Positions 35,260-43,622 of a stretch of DNA of 64,000 bases are shown here, in pieces. Each line of letters starts with the position of its first letter. The stretch's first letter is position 1. A program made the translations under genes and the position numbers. Below the pieces are notes generated by a model. That model ran no database searches. It was given only the letters and a program-made list of their open reading frames with translations, and was not told the origin of the DNA. This DNA comes from Pseudobutyrivibrio sp. 49. GTDB lineage: Bacteria > Bacillota > Clostridia > Lachnospirales > Lachnospiraceae. The stretch covers positions 62,001 to 126,000 of the forward strand of contig NZ_FNDP01000006.1 in the NCBI RefSeq assembly GCF_900100545.1. The letters run 5' to 3'.

Positions 35260-35305
35260 GTTGCTATCGCTTTTTTATAATTAAAATATTCGAGCAATAT
35301 GCATT
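35260..35305 (-). repeat. Upstream copy of the ~48-bp direct repeat flanking the xylanase gene
   Basis: The minus-strand block AATGCATATTGCTCGAATAT onward covers the last 13 codons of the papain-like gene and a few bases after its stop. It aligns to 33016-32968 beyond the xylanase. The coding copy is presumably the original. Confidence 0.7.
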
Positions 35306-36022
35306 AACCAAATTTAAGGGATTAAGTATTCCTCCTGCGTTTCTAACAAAGGTCTCGTACTCATCATAATTAACATAATATTTTGATCCCCAGGAAGATA
35401 TCTCCACCCATCTTTCTAGGTATCCATTATTCTCTCGCTCGATGATTCCTGTCACAGTAACATAGTGACTATTCACATCATCATATTTATGTTCTTTGGC
35501 TTGTTCATCAAAATATGTATCTTTAAATTTTCCATCAATATATTTATAAAACTGAATCCTATGGGAAGACTTTAGATTATAAAATGCCCAAATTACCGGC
35601 ATATCTTCTAATAATGCAGCTTTCATTTTGTTATACAATGAACCCACGCCTTCGCGTCCTCTCCAGCTAGCTTTTACATTTATATTAACAGACTTGCATT
35701 TTCGCTGAATATAGGATGACATTTGCCACGGCAAAACGCCCACCCCCAGATTCAAAAGAATCTTTGAGGTGGGATACATATCAAGATAATCCTGAACCAA
35801 AGTCATAAAATCATCTTTGGAAATCTGATTTACCTGTGCAATATAAAGATAAGAATTTATAGCAGCAACGATTCCGCAACCATATTTACTAATCTTGGGA
35901 CGATAGGTTTCCGAAAAAAATTCCTGCCGCCCGCCAAACAACCTAAAAATGCCATCATTTACTGATACAAATTTATCTTTTATTCCTATCCGAATTGCTG
36001 GTATATTGTCCATATACATCAT
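35264..36022 (-). CDS. Papain-like (C39-type fold) hypothetical protein
   Basis: A 252-aa protein. A Cys near residue 49 in KYGCGIVAAINSYLY, a His in SHYVTVTGIIE (about 188) and the following WVEISSWGSKYYVNYDEY resemble the Cys-His-Asn/Asp layout of C39-like cysteine peptidases. No signal peptide is seen; the first residues may start at the ATG 36013. It may be a peptidase or a peptidase-like binding protein. Upstream genes encode a lipoprotein and a coiled-coil protein in the same orientation. The family name is inferred from motif order only. Confidence 0.7.
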   Translation of the reverse strand: MMYMDNIPAIRIGIKDKFVSVNDGIFRLFGGRQEFFSETYRPKISKYGCGIVAAINSYLYIAQVNQISKDDFMTLVQDYLDMYPTSKILLNLGVGVLPWQMSSYIQRKCKSVNINVKASWRGREGVGSLYNKMKAALLEDMPVIWAFYNLKSSHRIQFYKYIDGKFKDTYFDEQAKEHKYDDVNSHYVTVTGIIERENNGYLERWVEISSWGSKYYVNYDEYETFVRNAGGILNPLNLVNAYCSNILIIKKR

Positions 36023-36123
36023 CCAATGATAAATAATCTTTTCTTATTCACAAGAAGCAGATTTCTTGCCGCCTTTTCTCATTTGCCAGTATGAATTCCA
36101 GATGAAATAAACAGCTAAACTCC

Positions 36124-36834
36124 CTAATCTAATATACTATAGAATGAATCAATATTCTGCTCAGGTAGTGTAACTGGGTCCCAACCCTGATCCTGATAAG
36201 CCTTGATATTTAGGTCGTTTGCAAAAACATAATTTGAAATAATCTGTGCTCTTACCTTCTCTCTAGCATCATCATCACTAGAGACCTTTTCAAAATCATC
36301 AAAATGCTCGCCAAAAATTTCCTTAGCAGAATCAAGATAATTACTACCATCTTCAACTATATCCATGCTTGTCACTGAATATCCTTCATCAGTAGTTTTC
36401 ATATGAATGCAGCCAGGATATGAACCCCCTGAAACACACTCAAGTGTATCTCCCTTCAAATCATAATTCATGTACCAGAAATCACCATATACCTTGATAT
36501 CTTCTTTATTGCTCTCATCCTGATAAATAATATTGACGATTGGAATAGCAACATCTGCCGAATCATAATTTGCTGCAAACTCATCATTTATATATTTATA
36601 CAATACACTATAAAACAACTCTGGACCTGGGTATTCATATGCTGGAATGGTTGCACTTTCAGATGTGCTGTTATCAGCTTCTTCTGAAGCTTCCTCGGAT
36701 GCCTCAGTCTCATTTGTTTCAGTTTGAGATGCAGTTGCCTGCTCAGACTTTTCACTCTGTGCCCCACAACCAACTAATCCCGTCACCAATGCACCTGCCA
36801 TAACCAATGCCAATATTTTTCTTACTCTACACAT
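36124..36834 (-). CDS. Hypothetical lipoprotein
   Basis: A 236-aa secreted lipoprotein. The signal peptide MCRVRKILALVMAGALVTGL is followed by the lipobox VGC (Cys 23) and then a 40-residue linker rich in S, E, T and A. The remaining domain (YELFYSVLYKYIND... region, then DFWYMNYDLKGDTLECVSGG) is not one I recognise. It is a single gene between the papain-like protein and the coiled-coil protein and may be an extracytoplasmic binding protein. Confidence 0.82.
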   Translation of the reverse strand: MCRVRKILALVMAGALVTGLVGCGAQSEKSEQATASQTETNETEASEEASEEADNSTSESATIPAYEYPGPELFYSVLYKYINDEFAANYDSADVAIPIVNIIYQDESNKEDIKVYGDFWYMNYDLKGDTLECVSGGSYPGCIHMKTTDEGYSVTSMDIVEDGSNYLDSAKEIFGEHFDDFEKVSSDDDAREKVRAQIISNYVFANDLNIKAYQDQGWDPVTLPEQNIDSFYSILD

Positions 36835-36930
36835 TTTAAGCCCCCATTTTTTTCATATTTCAATGCCTTATACACTGCTTATATAATATCATAATTTAAA
36901 TCACAATAGTGTCACTGTGCCGCTTATTCC

Positions 36931-37473
36931 TTAGAGATATTCTGCTATTTTTGCTGCTACCACTTGAATATTCAAAGGTGCTTCTTCGTATTTAGATCTA
37001 ACCATTTCACCGTTCACTGTCTCATATTGAACCTTCATAGGAATACTATTTTTATTTACTTCATAGGATTTTTTCCATTCATATATGTACTGCTCTATAG
37101 GCATTTGTATTGGCTGAACTATATTTTTTCGGCCTTCGCATAAACATCTATAGGTATCCTCAACACTATTTTCATTGTATCTCGATATTAAATTTTTAAG
37201 AATTTTTTGCTGATTTTTGAGTACTCTTTGAATATTCAATTCATAATCCAGCTGAGCGCGATTCTCGGCTAAATATCGTTCAGACTTCTTTAAATATCGT
37301 GATTGTTTATCCTCAGACGTTTTCAAATAATATTGATATGTCATTCCTTTCTTGATAGCTCTGAGATTACTTGGCGGAACATTTCTTAAATTTGCCAAAT
37401 TCCTTTCATTTTTTTCCAGAGCTTTATTTACTTTGCTCAATTCTTCCTGCGCAATTGCTACTAGGCTTTTCAT
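36931..37473 (-). CDS. Hypothetical basic coiled-coil protein
   Basis: A 180-aa protein. Residues 1-115 are strongly helical and basic (ELSKVNKALEKNERNLANLR; RYLKKSERYLAENRAQLDYE). The C-terminal 60 residues are mixed, with a PMKVQYETVNGEMVRSKYEE segment. There is no signal or membrane segment. AGGAG precedes the start. It lies just downstream, in its own direction, of the 53-bp tandem hairpin array, so reading through the array would place those hairpins in its leader. Nucleic-acid binding is possible from charge alone. Confidence 0.72.
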   Translation of the reverse strand: MKSLVAIAQEELSKVNKALEKNERNLANLRNVPPSNLRAIKKGMTYQYYLKTSEDKQSRYLKKSERYLAENRAQLDYELNIQRVLKNQQKILKNLISRYNENSVEDTYRCLCEGRKNIVQPIQMPIEQYIYEWKKSYEVNKNSIPMKVQYETVNGEMVRSKYEEAPLNIQVVAAKIAEYL

Positions 37474-37550
37474 AATTATTGACTCCTAACTAATTTTTTC
37501 TGAACAAATAAATCCGTTTTCACACTTGCATACTGCATTTTCTTTTCAGA

Positions 37551-37854
37551 CTACATACTTTTTGGCCTTTTCTGCCTTTTGGTATGCTGCTTCTCCTTGC
37601 AGGCTACATACTTTTTGGCCTTTTCTGCCTTTTGGTATGTTGCTTCTCCTTGCAGGCTACATACTTTTTAGCCTTTTCTGCCTTTTGGTATGTAGCTTCT
37701 CCTTGCAGAATACATACTTTTTGGCCTTTTCTGCCTTTTGGTATGCAGCTTCTCCCTGCAGACTACATACTTTTTGGCTTTTTCTGCCTTTTGGTATGTA
37801 GCTTCTCCTTGCAAACTACATACTTTTTGGCCTTTTCTGCCTTTTGGTATGTAG
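37551..37854. repeat. Six-copy 53-bp tandem hairpin array
   Basis: Copies start at 37551, 37604, 37657, 37710, 37763 and 37816, exactly 53 bp apart, and a decayed half-copy precedes them. Each unit has CTACATAC, a 23-bp centre with two TTTTnGCC-like blocks, GTATGTAG, then a 14-bp connector. Arms are perfect in copies 3, 5 and 6 and have changes in 1, 2 and 4. On the minus strand the connector reads GCAAGGAGAAG, containing a Shine-Dalgarno or GGA motif. The period is not a multiple of 3, so it is not coding. Connectors are as conserved as arms, so it is not a CRISPR array. Confidence 0.93.
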
Positions 37855-38094
37855 AAAGTGTTCTACCAATAATTTGTCCTTAATTGTTATGACCCATAAT
37901 ATTTAATTCAACCCAACCTGGAATGATAAAAGAAAACTAAAGAAATAATATCTATAGAATTATCATTTTGAGTAATCTAGGCTCCTATATTGCACCTATA
38001 TAGTCATCGCCTAAATCAATAGTTGACATTGTAGCACATAGATTAATTAAAAAAAAGTTTTATATTTAAAATATAATGCTAAAAAATACGATAA

Positions 38095-38129
38095 TAAAAA
38101 AGCACCTCATGTCAAAAACATAAGATGCT
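38095..38129 (-). terminator. Terminator of the UPF0210 gene
   Basis: AGCACCTCATGT (38101-38112) pairs with ACATAAGATGCT (38118-38129) using two wobble pairs, followed on the minus strand by TTTTTTAT. Confidence 0.75.
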
Positions 38130-38236
38130 CAAAATAAATCTATTAATTTTAAAAATGAAAAGCCTATAAAAGCTAGCTTTTGCCAGGCAACATTTCCTGA
38201 AAGAAAATGTTGCGCCATGTCCGGTTTACAATACAA

Positions 38237-39601
38237 CTAATTCTTAAATGAATGAATAGGGGCAGGAATACGACCCTTACGATTAATAAAGTCTGCGCAA
38301 GAGAACTTATTAACAGGCATGATTGGTGCATATCCAAATAATCCACCAAACTCTACTGTGTCGCCAACACCCTTACCTATAACTGGGATAAGACGGGCTG
38401 CTGTAGTCTTCTGGTTAACCATACCAAGTGCCATCTCATCTGCAATCATACCAGAAATTGTAGTAGCAGGTGTATCTCCTGGAATAGCAATCATATCGAG
38501 ACCTACTGAGCAAACACATGTCATAGCCTCAAGCTTTTCAAGAGTGATTGCACCAGCCTCAACAGAATTAATCATACCCTGATCCTCTGATACAGGAATG
38601 AAGGCTCCTGAAAGTCCACCTACGTAAGAGCTTGCCATAACGCCGCCCTTCTTAACCTGATCATTGAGCATTGCAAGAGCTGCGGTGGTACCTGGAGCAC
38701 CAGCGTACTCAAGACCAATCTCACAAAGAATATCTGCAACCGAATCTCCAATAGCTGGAGTAGGTGCAAGTGATAAATCAATAATACCAAATGGAATGCC
38801 AAGACGCTTAGAAGCCTCCTGTGCAACAAGCTGACCTACACGTGTAACCTTGAAGGCTGTCTTCTTGATTGTCTCACAGAGAACCTCGAAGCTCTCGCCA
38901 CGAACCTGCTCAAGTGCCTTCTTAACAACACCAGGACCAGATACACCAACATTGATAATAGCATCTGCCTCGGTAACACCGTGGAAGGCACCAGCCATGA
39001 ATGGATTGTCGTCTGGAGCATTACAGAATACTACAAGCTTCATGCAGTCAACAGAATCTCTATCCTTTGAACGATCTGCCACCTGAAGAAGGATATCACC
39101 CATAAGGCGAACAGCATCCATATTGATACCTGTCTTTGTAGAAGCTAAATTTACTGAACTACAAACTCTCTGTGTCTCGCAAAGAGCCTGTGGAATAGAA
39201 CGAATAAGCATCTCATCTGCTGTAGTCATTCCCTTAGAAACAAGAGCTGAATAACCACCAATAAGATTAGCGCCAACAGCCTCTGCTGCCTTATCAAGTG
39301 TATGAGCCAAAGTAACGAAATCCTCTGGCTTCTTGCATGCAGCGCCACCAATAAGCGCGATAGGTGTAACAGAAATACGGCGGTTTACAATAGGAATGCC
39401 ATAGTCTCTTTCGATTTCCTTTGCAACCTTATCTAAATCCTTCGCAACTGTAGTGATACGATTATATACGTTTTCATTAACCTTCTTTAAATCTGAGTCA
39501 ATGCACTCAAGAAGGCTGATACCAATAGTGATTGTGCGGACGTCAAGTGTCTGCTCCTCCACCATCTTGTTAGTTTCGATTACTTCACGTAAATTTACCA
39601 T
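38237..39601 (-). CDS. UPF0210 / DUF711 family protein (PFL family)
   Basis: A 454-aa cytosolic protein of the UPF0210 family. The name PFL reflects a distant structural relation to glycyl-radical folds, but no glycyl-radical motif is present and the function is unknown. Conserved stretches seen are [20 protein letters not shown] and [19 protein letters not shown] place the start at 39601 after AAAGGAGG, giving the family's usual length; an upstream ATG at 39652 lies before that ribosome site. It forms a conserved pair with the ACT-domain protein upstream. Confidence 0.93.
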   Translation of the reverse strand: MVNLREVIETNKMVEEQTLDVRTITIGISLLECIDSDLKKVNENVYNRITTVAKDLDKVAKEIERDYGIPIVNRRISVTPIALIGGAACKKPEDFVTLAHTLDKAAEAVGANLIGGYSALVSKGMTTADEMLIRSIPQALCETQRVCSSVNLASTKTGINMDAVRLMGDILLQVADRSKDRDSVDCMKLVVFCNAPDDNPFMAGAFHGVTEADAIINVGVSGPGVVKKALEQVRGESFEVLCETIKKTAFKVTRVGQLVAQEASKRLGIPFGIIDLSLAPTPAIGDSVADILCEIGLEYAGAPGTTAALAMLNDQVKKGGVMASSYVGGLSGAFIPVSEDQGMINSVEAGAITLEKLEAMTCVCSVGLDMIAIPGDTPATTISGMIADEMALGMVNQKTTAARLIPVIGKGVGDTVEFGGLFGYAPIMPVNKFSCADFINRKGRIPAPIHSFKN

Positions 39602-39626
39602 ATATCCTCCTTTATACGGGAAAGCA

Positions 39627-39690
39627 GCACCCATGCAAATTGCCTTCGGCAATGGGTGCGCTGTGATAAACAGGTTCTCCCCCTTCGGGG
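39627..39690 (-). promoter_or_regulatory. Hairpins between the ACT-domain gene and UPF0210
   Basis: GCACCCAT (39627-39634) pairs with ATGGGTGC (39652-39659), enclosing TTGCC-TTC-GGCAA (39640-39652) as a competing stem. CCCC-TTC-GGGG (39680-39690) is a second GC-rich hairpin. No T run follows. These could set the ratio of the two proteins or stabilise the mRNA. Confidence 0.5.
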
Positions 39691-39701
39691 TCCCCCCCTA
39701 T

Positions 39702-39977
39702 TTATATTCTGTGCATCTTCTCAAAAATCTCTTCTTTTTGAGCCTTTACCTGAACACCAATCTCATCTCCAAGGCTCTCTAAATCCTTCTGAATTTCTCC
39801 AAAATTCTTTGTTGCCTTTTCGATATCTACAATCATCATCATGTTGAAGAATCCTTGAACAATAGTCTGTGTAATATCTAAGACATTTACCCCGCTCCCT
39901 GCTAAATAAGTGCAGATACGAGCAATAATACCAACTGTGTCTTTACCAACTACGGTAATAATAACTTTGTTTTCCAT
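39702..39977 (-). CDS. ACT domain-containing protein (UPF0237)
   Basis: A 91-aa single ACT domain (MENKVIITVVGKDTVGIIAR, then VLDITQTIVQGFFNMMMIVD), which binds small molecules, usually amino acids. UPF0237 genes regularly precede UPF0210 genes, so it may be the ligand-sensing partner of that protein. It resembles the GcvR regulator family, but no glycine cleavage genes are nearby. Confidence 0.94.
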   Translation of the reverse strand: MENKVIITVVGKDTVGIIARICTYLAGSGVNVLDITQTIVQGFFNMMMIVDIEKATKNFGEIQKDLESLGDEIGVQVKAQKEEIFEKMHRI

Positions 39978-40009
39978 AAGAATTCTCCTTTTCTATTCCG
40001 CTAGTTACA

Positions 40010-40078
40010 GTAACAATCCTTAGTGTTTCTTCATTCAGTTATAGAATGCTTCATTCAGAAATCTAAGAGATTGTTACT
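40010..40078. repeat. Long imperfect hairpin, relative of the one at 5088-5188
   Basis: GTAACAATC and GATTGTTAC are the outer arms; CTTAG/CTAAG and AGAAA/TTTCT blocks pair inside, closing on a GAAT/ATTC tip. It lies between the WalJ-like gene and the ACT gene. The block order GTAAC-AT-C-CTTAG is shared with the hairpin near 5.1 kb, so both look like members of one intergenic repeat family. Confidence 0.6.
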
Positions 40079-40089
40079 TACTAGCTCAA

Positions 40090-40890
40090 TTAAATAATTA
40101 TTCTTTCTGAGACGTCACTACGTGACGCGACAGTTATATCGAAATCACTCGCATTGTATGGAGTGCTTTCATCCATGTTAACCTCCAGACGCACGGTCTC
40201 ATAAGCCAGGTCTGGATAATTGTTTTCATTACTAAGATGCCCTAAGAAAACATGCTTAATATTGTCATTAAGTATTGAGCTTAAAAGCTTTCCACTGGCC
40301 TCATTAGAAAGATGTCCATAATTTCCTAAAATACGCTGCTTAAGTGGATAAGGATAGGAACCAACCTCCAACATGTGGATATCGTGGTTTGCCTCAAGCA
40401 AAAGAGCATCCAAATTTGTTAAATTATCAACAATATAGCCATCATAATAACCTAAGTCAGTACATACTGCAACCTTAGAATTAGCATTTTCTATACGATA
40501 TGCAACTGGGTCTGCAGCATCATGGCTGATATGAAACGGGTGAATATTAAGACTACCTATAGAGAAATCCTCATCGGGCTTGATGACATGAAAAAGTGTG
40601 TCATCAATGGCCCCAAGGCTTTTCATAGAACGTATTGCTCTGATTGTAGGTGCCGTAGCGTAAATCGGAATATGGTATTTACGGGAGATTACTCCAAGTC
40701 CAGACACGTGATCTGAATGTTCGTGAGTTACCAGCAGGCCAGCCATATCGGCGGTGGTGTAATCATATTTGTTCATCCCCGCCTCTATGCGCTTTCCTGA
40801 AATACCTGCATCGATCATTACATGTGTGCTGTCATCTCCAACACAGATGCAATTGCCGCTGCTACCACTTGCAATACTAAAAAAATCCAT
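40090..40890 (-). CDS. MBL-fold metallo-hydrolase (WalJ/YycJ-like)
   Basis: A 266-aa metallo-beta-lactamase-fold protein. The metal motif HxHxDH is HEHSDHVSGL (His near residue 56), with further ligands in HPFHISHDAADP and DLGYYDGY and a terminal FLGHLSNENN. The N-terminus DFFSIASGSSGNCICVGDD is typical of YycJ-type proteins. In Firmicutes, WalJ is linked to cell-wall and DNA replication control. It is 18 bp after the FtsA-like gene, which suggests a cell-division or cell-wall context. Confidence 0.92.
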   Translation of the reverse strand: MDFFSIASGSSGNCICVGDDSTHVMIDAGISGKRIEAGMNKYDYTTADMAGLLVTHEHSDHVSGLGVISRKYHIPIYATAPTIRAIRSMKSLGAIDDTLFHVIKPDEDFSIGSLNIHPFHISHDAADPVAYRIENANSKVAVCTDLGYYDGYIVDNLTNLDALLLEANHDIHMLEVGSYPYPLKQRILGNYGHLSNEASGKLLSSILNDNIKHVFLGHLSNENNYPDLAYETVRLEVNMDESTPYNASDFDITVASRSDVSERIII

Positions 40891-40908
40891 TATAAATATA
40901 TCTACTTT

Positions 40909-42999
40909 CTATTTTATTATAGCTTCATTATCCCAATATACTTCAATCTCGTCATTCTCATGAAGCTCATCTGAATAGCCGCACTTATGTCCATTAATCT
41001 TTGTGATGAGTGGACGTCCATTGCTTTCGTTCGGATCGAAGTTGATTACATTATAAATATCTACAAAGATATAATCCTTCTTTCCGCAAAGCACTCTCTT
41101 CTTTCCATTGATGGTGATTGGAAGCTCTGTTGCCTCATCCTTCATCTTAGTGTGAACATCAGTGATATTCTCAGGTGCAACATCAATATCATAATCCTCT
41201 GGCATACCTTCATCATCCTCGGCAAGATAATCTCCTGCATAGGCTACCGGTGTAGTGGTAGTCCAATCAATAACGAAATTTTCATATACCAATGAGTCAA
41301 GGCTGGATGGACGATGATTAACGAGAATCTCGTAGCGATCATCGATAGTCACATCCATAAACTCTGCCAACTGACCAACTGTATAGAATGGGCGTGTTTC
41401 AATAACATCTCCATCCTTAACTGAATATGTTGATGGCTCCATAGAACCATTAACTTCAACAAACTTTGGACACTTAACTCTGTGTCCACATACTGTGAAA
41501 TACAGATACTCTGTAGTGAATTCCTCCAAATCAGCGATGGTGCCATTTCCACCTGCGCCAACTGTAGAAGGAACGAACTCAACATCACAGTTGAACTCCA
41601 GAGGAGTATTAATTCCTACTGGCTTTCCATTCATTTTAACAACTGCAGATTCACCCTCGACACCGCGAATCATACGTGAAACACCATTGACCGTGAAATT
41701 GATTTCCTTACCACGGCGTGGGAACAACTGCTCAGCAGAGAAACCTGCCTGCATAGCAGCGTCCACAATTGTAAGCTGTCCATTATCGTAAAGCTTCATC
41801 ATCTCTCCATTAAAGTGAATCATGATGAAGTTGTTCTTTGTCTCATAGTAATTCAGGCAGATACCAATTGGAGTAACGAGAAGTGAATCCTTCTTAATAT
41901 CCTCCTGCTCGAAGATGACATTCTTCATGACTTCCTCGCCACGAAGAGCAACACGCTCGTCAACAATCTTTAAATCATTGGCAAGTGCCTCGGTGAAGCC
42001 ATGAATCTTTCCGCCTCCACCAACAACGAAAGCTGCTGAAACAGATTTGTCGCCATTGAGCTCCTTAATCTTTGAAGCAACCTCGCTGGCAATCTTTTCC
42101 ATAATTGGATTAGTGAGCTTATATACTTCCTCAGATTTGATGGTGTGGCTGATGCCCATAATATCTTCGTAGGTGATATCTCCACCTTCTGTAGAAGCTC
42201 TCTTAATCTGCTCTGCAGTAGCAAAATCAACTAAATATTCATGAACCAGAACCTCAGTAAGCTCATCACCGGCCATAGGAATCATGCCGTATGCAATGAT
42301 ACTGCCATCTTTTGTGACACAGATATCAGAGGTACCTGCACCAACATCAACAAGGGCGATATTAAGCATTCTAAAATTCTGTGGAATAGCAACATTAATA
42401 GCTGCGATAGGCTCCAATGTAAGATTAGCAACTGTAAGACCAGCTTTGCCAACAGCAGCATAAAGTCCATCTACAACATCCTCAGGAAGGAAGGTAACGA
42501 TGATATCCTCTCCGATAACATCTGCCTTGTGATCCTCAAGAGATGAGAATGGATCTCCATTAAGATAATATCTAACTGTAGAATAACCTACACAGAAGAA
42601 CTTGTATTTACTGTCCTCGGCACCACCTTTGATTTCCTTACCAGCCTGCTCGATTCCAAGCATATCAAGTGTATGTAAATCCTCGCCTGAAACTACAGTC
42701 TCCTCTGGATATTCCAAATCCACATGTGTAGTAATAGTACGAAGCACACGACCAGCGGCAGCTATACAAACCTCTGTAAGAGTGAGGCCTGTCATACTCT
42801 CAAGTTCCTTTTTAACCTCGTCGCAGGTAGCTCCAACTCGACCTATATCGTGAATCTGTCCGTCCAGCATGGCACGAGTATCGTGTTCACGTAATGTCTG
42901 AGCAATAACGTGAAACTCCCCATCCTCAAGATAGCCAACTGTACCGATGACATTTCTTGTACCAATATCCAAGCCAAAAACAATGTCCTTCTTTTCCAT
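40909..42999 (-). CDS. FtsA-like actin-fold protein with long C-terminal extension
   Basis: A 696-aa protein. Residues 1-370 form an actin/FtsA/PilM-type ATPase: FGLDIGTRNVIGTVGYL (phosphate 1), ALVDVGAGTSDICV (phosphate 2), and AAFVVGGGGKIHGF (adenosine). The 320-residue extension holds beta-rich, ubiquitin- or TGS-like segments (PITINGKKRVLCGKKDYIFV, then GRPLITKINGHKCGYSDEL). No C-terminal membrane-targeting helix like that of FtsA is seen. Similar proteins are common in Lachnospiraceae as cell division protein FtsA. I choose 42999, after AAGGGG; the ATG at 43020 has no ribosome site. Confidence 0.85.
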   Translation of the reverse strand: MEKKDIVFGLDIGTRNVIGTVGYLEDGEFHVIAQTLREHDTRAMLDGQIHDIGRVGATCDEVKKELESMTGLTLTEVCIAAAGRVLRTITTHVDLEYPEETVVSGEDLHTLDMLGIEQAGKEIKGGAEDSKYKFFCVGYSTVRYYLNGDPFSSLEDHKADVIGEDIIVTFLPEDVVDGLYAAVGKAGLTVANLTLEPIAAINVAIPQNFRMLNIALVDVGAGTSDICVTKDGSIIAYGMIPMAGDELTEVLVHEYLVDFATAEQIKRASTEGGDITYEDIMGISHTIKSEEVYKLTNPIMEKIASEVASKIKELNGDKSVSAAFVVGGGGKIHGFTEALANDLKIVDERVALRGEEVMKNVIFEQEDIKKDSLLVTPIGICLNYYETKNNFIMIHFNGEMMKLYDNGQLTIVDAAMQAGFSAEQLFPRRGKEINFTVNGVSRMIRGVEGESAVVKMNGKPVGINTPLEFNCDVEFVPSTVGAGGNGTIADLEEFTTEYLYFTVCGHRVKCPKFVEVNGSMEPSTYSVKDGDVIETRPFYTVGQLAEFMDVTIDDRYEILVNHRPSSLDSLVYENFVIDWTTTTPVAYAGDYLAEDDEGMPEDYDIDVAPENITDVHTKMKDEATELPITINGKKRVLCGKKDYIFVDIYNVINFDPNESNGRPLITKINGHKCGYSDELHENDEIEVYWDNEAIIK

Positions 43000-43028
43000 A
43001 GTAAAAATCCCCTTCAGCATTTTTTAAT

Positions 43029-43619
43029 CTATCTAAGTAATGCCTTTAGCTGAGCAAGTGTCCCCTCTTTGCTGCCGCTATTATCTATGACTTTGTCACA
43101 GTGCTCTCTAAAACTCTCGTCAGAACGCTGTACTTTAAAGGTATTTTCAATGCGTTCTTTAGAGTAACCCCTGGATTCCATGAGCCTGATTTCGCGAACC
43201 TCAGGGCTGGCATAAATATACCACATCTCATCCACAAGTTTACCATATCCACATTCTATTAACAATGCAGCTTCTAAGAAAAAATACTCTATATTGTGCT
43301 TTTCTTTTTCCTCTTCTACCTGATTTAGTACTTCTTTTTCCACAGCAGGATGAACGATGGAGTTTACTCCACTTAGAAGCTCATCATCTGCGAACATGTA
43401 CTTTGCCATAAGAGGTCTGTCAATTTCTCCGGACTCGTCCAAAATAGAGGTAGGCCATTTTAAAGCCACTACCTCATCAAAACACTTATGACCACTTGTC
43501 ATAAGCTGTGCTGCCACCTCGTCGGCAAGCACTACTTTGCAATTAAAATTTTCTTTTAATAAAGAGAGCACCGTGCTTTTGCCAGCGCCGATGCCCCCTG
43601 TAATTCCTATAAATTTCAT
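43029..43619 (-). CDS. coaE: Dephospho-CoA kinase
   Basis: A 196-aa kinase for the last step of CoA synthesis. The P-loop is GGIGAGKSTVL (about residues 7-17), with the D-E-V lid region VLADEVAAQLM and the base-binding SRGYSKERIE segment. coaE after polA is a conserved order in Firmicutes; here a DUF975 gene separates them. It ends about 30 bp before the FtsA-like start. Confidence 0.96.
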   Translation of the reverse strand: MKFIGITGGIGAGKSTVLSLLKENFNCKVVLADEVAAQLMTSGHKCFDEVVALKWPTSILDESGEIDRPLMAKYMFADDELLSGVNSIVHPAVEKEVLNQVEEEKEKHNIEYFFLEAALLIECGYGKLVDEMWYIYASPEVREIRLMESRGYSKERIENTFKVQRSDESFREHCDKVIDNSGSKEGTLAQLKALLR

Positions 43620-43622
43620 ATA

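Larger units (their letters stand above)
37474..38236. other. Long intergenic region
   Basis: This 763-bp stretch has no convincing gene. It contains the 53-bp tandem array (37551-37854) and the terminator of the UPF0210 gene (38095-38129). It also contains a palindrome AAAAGC-TA-GCTTTT (38168-38181) and a 9-bp stem GCAACATTT/AAATGTTGC (38187-38213). The AT-rich part 37860-38090 shows nothing I can assign. Confidence 0.8.

Noticed and set aside
37551-37854. CRISPR array
   Set aside because: The segments between palindromes are as conserved as the palindromes themselves, so there are no unique spacers, and no cas gene is in the window.
37526-37883. Two open frames of about 91 and 99 codons across the tandem array
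   Set aside because: They arise because a 53-bp period rotates through the three frames; the peptides are repetitive (LFWPFLPFG type), and neither has a ribosome site.
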